Positions 5,618 to 6,883 of a DNA stretch of 6,883 nucleotides are shown here, in pieces. Positions within the stretch are counted from its first letter, which is position 1. Every line of letters begins with the position of its first letter. A program made the position numbers and the translations under genes. The notes under the pieces are model-generated. The model saw nothing but the letters and a program-made list of their open reading frames with translations, ran no database searches and had not been told where the DNA came from. Source of the DNA: UBA2279 sp034399355 (GTDB lineage Bacteria; Actinomycetota; Coriobacteriia; Anaerosomatales; Anaerosomataceae); NCBI GenBank assembly GCA_034399355.1, contig JAXMMT010000025.1:1-6883 (forward strand). The letters are read 5' to 3'.

Positions 5618-5869
5618 ATGTGCAAGAACTCCGTGAACACGACTCAGATGGAACAGGCTATCGAGCAGGTCGAGATGACCGTGAAGCTCGCTCAGAGTGC
5701 GGTTCACCAGCTCGAGCACAACGCCGAGCACCTGGGTGACCAGAGTGTGTCGGACGCGCCGGCACGCGCTGCAGCGTTGCTCACAGGTGCGCGCGAGGAG
5801 CTTGTGGCTGCTATTGCGGCCTGCGAGAGTCCATCGCCCGGAGATGTCGCGGTCATCGAACTCGTCTAG
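5618..5869 (+). CDS. Small helical protein, hypothetical (83 aa)
   Basis: The product has 83 residues, with no signal peptide or membrane span. Residues 9-44 (from TQMEQAIEQVEMTVKLAQSAV) are predicted by eye to be a long amphipathic helix or coiled coil. A second Ala-rich helix covers about 48-69, and the tail is acidic (ESPSPGDVAVIELV). Cys2 and Cys69 are the only cysteines. The ATG at 5618 follows AGGGAGG (5602-5608) at nine bases, a strong ribosome site. It is divergent from the metal-chelate transporter operon and probably shares its control region. I do not recognise a family, and no DNA-binding motif is evident, so calling it a regulator of the operon would be unsupported. Confidence 0.75.
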   Translation: MCKNSVNTTQMEQAIEQVEMTVKLAQSAVHQLEHNAEHLGDQSVSDAPARAAALLTGAREELVAAIAACESPSPGDVAVIELV

Positions 5870-5978
5870 ACAAGTCAAGCAGCTTCATTCGACCCGCACC
5901 TGGCGTTCACTCCATCTTCAAACCTTCTGGCGACACTCTGTGTATACGTTCAACCGGAATGATAACGGAGGTGTCGCA

Positions 5979-6536
5979 ATGAAAAGAGGAAAGTCCATCA
6001 CGTTTGTGGCGATGGGTCTTATCGCCGGACTGGTTCTTGGCTCGCTCAGCATAGCCTCGGCCGCTCCCGCAACGGATCCCGCGACCAACGAACCCCTGGG
6101 CGTCGGAGCCCGTATCGGCTGGGCCGTTCGTGACGCAGGTGCTCGTATGAGCGATATCGTCGCCGAGCTGACCGGCCTGGATGTCGAAGCGGTCCACGAC
6201 CGTCGCGTCGACGGCGAGTCTATCGCCGATATCGCCGAGTCCGAGGGTTTCAGCGCCGACGCGGTAGTCGACGAGGCCCTGGCGGCTCGCCAGGCGATTC
6301 TGGACGAGAAGGTCGCCGACGGCACGATCGACCAGGCGACAGCAGACCTGATGCTGGATCGCATGACCGACCGGGTTGCCGAGCGTGTCGACTCGACCGA
6401 GATCGGTGGCTACGGTAACGGTTGCAGCGACGGTGGCTGTGGTGGCGGCCAGGGTGCCGGTGCCGGCGGCGGTCGTGGCGCAGGTGGCCAGGGCGGCGGC
6501 GGTCTGCAAGACGGTAGCTGTCTCGTGACCGAGTAG
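5979..6536 (+). CDS. Secreted helical protein with Gly-rich, Cys-containing tail, hypothetical
   Basis: The product has 185 residues. A Sec signal peptide is clear: basic MKRGK, a hydrophobic core at 8-25, and cleavage probably after ASA (26-28). Residues 50-138 are helical, acidic and Ala-rich, with the segments SIADIAESEGFSADAVVDEA (81-100) and QAILDEKVADGTIDQATADL (105-124). The latter recalls the 'dG.I.Q.qAD' repeats of DUF2680/YckD-like secreted proteins; this resemblance is from memory and tentative. Residues 143-179 are a Gly-rich low-complexity tail, and Cys149, Cys154 and Cys181 could form disulfides or bind metal. The ATG at 5979 follows GGAGG (5967-5971) at seven bases and starts the signal peptide; an in-frame start at 5697 would run antisense-like through the preceding gene's region and is rejected. 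A strong hairpin follows the gene. Function is unknown. Confidence 0.8.
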   Translation: MKRGKSITFVAMGLIAGLVLGSLSIASAAPATDPATNEPLGVGARIGWAVRDAGARMSDIVAELTGLDVEAVHDRRVDGESIADIAESEGFSADAVVDEALAARQAILDEKVADGTIDQATADLMLDRMTDRVAERVDSTEIGGYGNGCSDGGCGGGQGAGAGGGRGAGGQGGGGLQDGSCLVTE

Positions 6537-6576
6537 CCTCAACACGACTTGCGTGACGCGCTTCGTGCGCGAACAG

Positions 6577-6604
6577 ACGGGCGGTCCCGAAAGGGGCCGC
6601 CCGT
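6577..6604 (+). terminator. Hairpin terminator candidate after the secreted-protein gene
   Basis: ACGGGCGG (6577-6584) pairs with CCGCCCGT (6597-6604), extended by TCCC/GGGG including one T-G pair, and closed by a GAAA tetraloop (6589-6592). The twelve-pair stem is very stable. The downstream T-tract is poor (TTCACGTTTGT), as is common in GC-rich bacteria. A smaller CGCGC/GCGCG hairpin lies just upstream (6557-6571). Confidence 0.65.
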
Positions 6605-6701
6605 TCACGTTTGTGGCACACTTGTCTGGGCGGGGATATGCAGACTGCCTATGACGCTACGGAGTGCTCGGTTTGAGGGCTTATGCAGAAGCGGCAGCCG
6701 C

Positions 6702-6729
6702 GTCTGTTGGTTTAGACAGACTGTATAAT
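6702..6729 (+). promoter_or_regulatory. Promoter and dyad for DUF3024 across the circle join
   Basis: A perfect TATAAT lies at 6724-6729. The -35 region at 17 bases (CGTCTG) is poor. It overlaps a perfect dyad GTCTGT (6702-6707), N8, ACAGAC (6716-6721). This is the arrangement of an activator- or repressor-controlled promoter. Transcription should begin near 6736, about 26 bases before the DUF3024 start. Confidence 0.55.
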
Positions 6730-6731
6730 CA

Positions 6732-6742
6732 TGGTTAGGAAC
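6732..6742. repeat. 11-bp inverted repeat, arm upstream of DUF3024
   Basis: TGGTTAGGAAC is the exact reverse complement of 368-378. It lies between the -10 box and the ribosome site of DUF3024, so it would be at the start of the mRNA, while its partner follows the stop codon. Confidence 0.6.
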
Positions 6743-6883
6743 ACACGGAATCGGAGCGAGGATGTCCTTCTCGGAGGCGGAACTCGAGGCAATCGACGGG
6801 GCGCTCCACGGTCTGTGCTCGCATCGCGTGCCGGAGCAACACCGTGACCAGATACGAATCGACTACCTGGTCGATCGTCACAG
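6743..6883 (+). repeat. Terminal direct repeat, right copy (141 bp)
   Basis: This copy is identical to 1-141, with no mismatch seen in a base-by-base reading. It is preceded by unique sequence carrying the DUF3024 promoter, so this copy shows the native upstream context that the left edge lacks. Confidence 0.95.
6762..6883 (+). CDS. DUF3024 family protein, 5' part (same gene as 20-364)
   Basis: These are the first 40 codons plus two bases of the DUF3024 gene, cut by the window end. In a circle this is the same locus as 20-141. In a tandem array it would be the start of the next unit. Confidence 0.85.
   Translation, partial: MSFSEAELEAIDGALHGLCSHRVPEQHRDQIRIDYLVDRH

Larger units (their letters stand above)
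1..6742. other. Putative closed circular (or tandemly repeated) unit of 6,742 bp
   Basis: Bases 1-141 equal bases 6743-6883 exactly, so one non-redundant unit is 6,742 bp. Reading across the join restores a normal gene start: a TATAAT box near 6724, then a purine-rich ribosome site, then the DUF3024 ATG. The join is therefore biologically sensible. No replication initiator, relaxase, partition, recombinase or transposase gene is visible in any frame. A repeat of 141 bases equals a common maximum k-mer of short-read assemblers, so it may be an assembly overlap rather than a real duplicated sequence. A circle, a head-to-tail chromosomal amplification or an assembly loop would all look like this. 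Confidence 0.7.

Noticed and set aside
6732..6883. Miniature transposable element bounded by the 11-bp inverted repeat
   Set aside because: No target-site duplication is visible outside the arms (ATCA on the left, GCGC on the right) and there is no transposase.

Overview
The window is GC-rich and densely coded. Its outer ends are identical: bases 1-141 are repeated exactly at 6743-6883. The simplest reading is a closed 6,742-bp circle, or a tandem repeat of that unit, reported with a 141-base overlap. I see no replication, mobilisation, partition, integrase or transposase gene, so 'plasmid' is not supported. A small extrachromosomal circle, a tandem chromosomal amplification and an assembly loop all remain possible. 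GC content, a lipoprotein-anchored binding protein and no sign of a TonB-dependent receptor suggest a high-GC monoderm such as an actinobacterium (Coriobacteriia-like is a guess). Taxonomy is inference only.

Layout. From the closed junction rightwards: a DUF3024-family gene (20-364) whose promoter is seen only at the right end of the window (about 6702-6729); a 316-base gap with weak terminator-like and hairpin signals; and a small membrane-protein gene (681-884). That gene converges on the end of a five-gene minus-strand operon (5443 down to 897). The operon encodes, in transcription order, an iron/cobalamin-type binding lipoprotein, a FecCD/BtuC-type permease, a cytoplasmic alpha/beta hydrolase, a small cupin and the FecE/BtuD-type ATPase. 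Gene gaps are 0, 5, 22 and -1 bases, so this looks like one translationally coupled unit.

The interval 5444-5617 holds a strong promoter for the operon (TTGACA, 17 bases, TATCAT). It overlaps a plausible divergent promoter for an 83-residue gene (5618-5869), and a GTAGCAC/GTGCTAC inverted repeat sits across both. The operon leader of about 107 bases can form alternative hairpins. Further right are a secreted protein with a Gly-rich, Cys-containing tail (5979-6536), a strong hairpin after it, and an intergenic region leading back into DUF3024.

How the genes may work together: the lipoprotein captures a metal chelate or corrinoid-like ligand, the permease homodimer and ATPase import it, and the hydrolase and cupin placed inside the transporter operon may process the ligand or bind what is released. 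The transporter family is clear; the ligand and the enzymatic step are not determined by the sequence.
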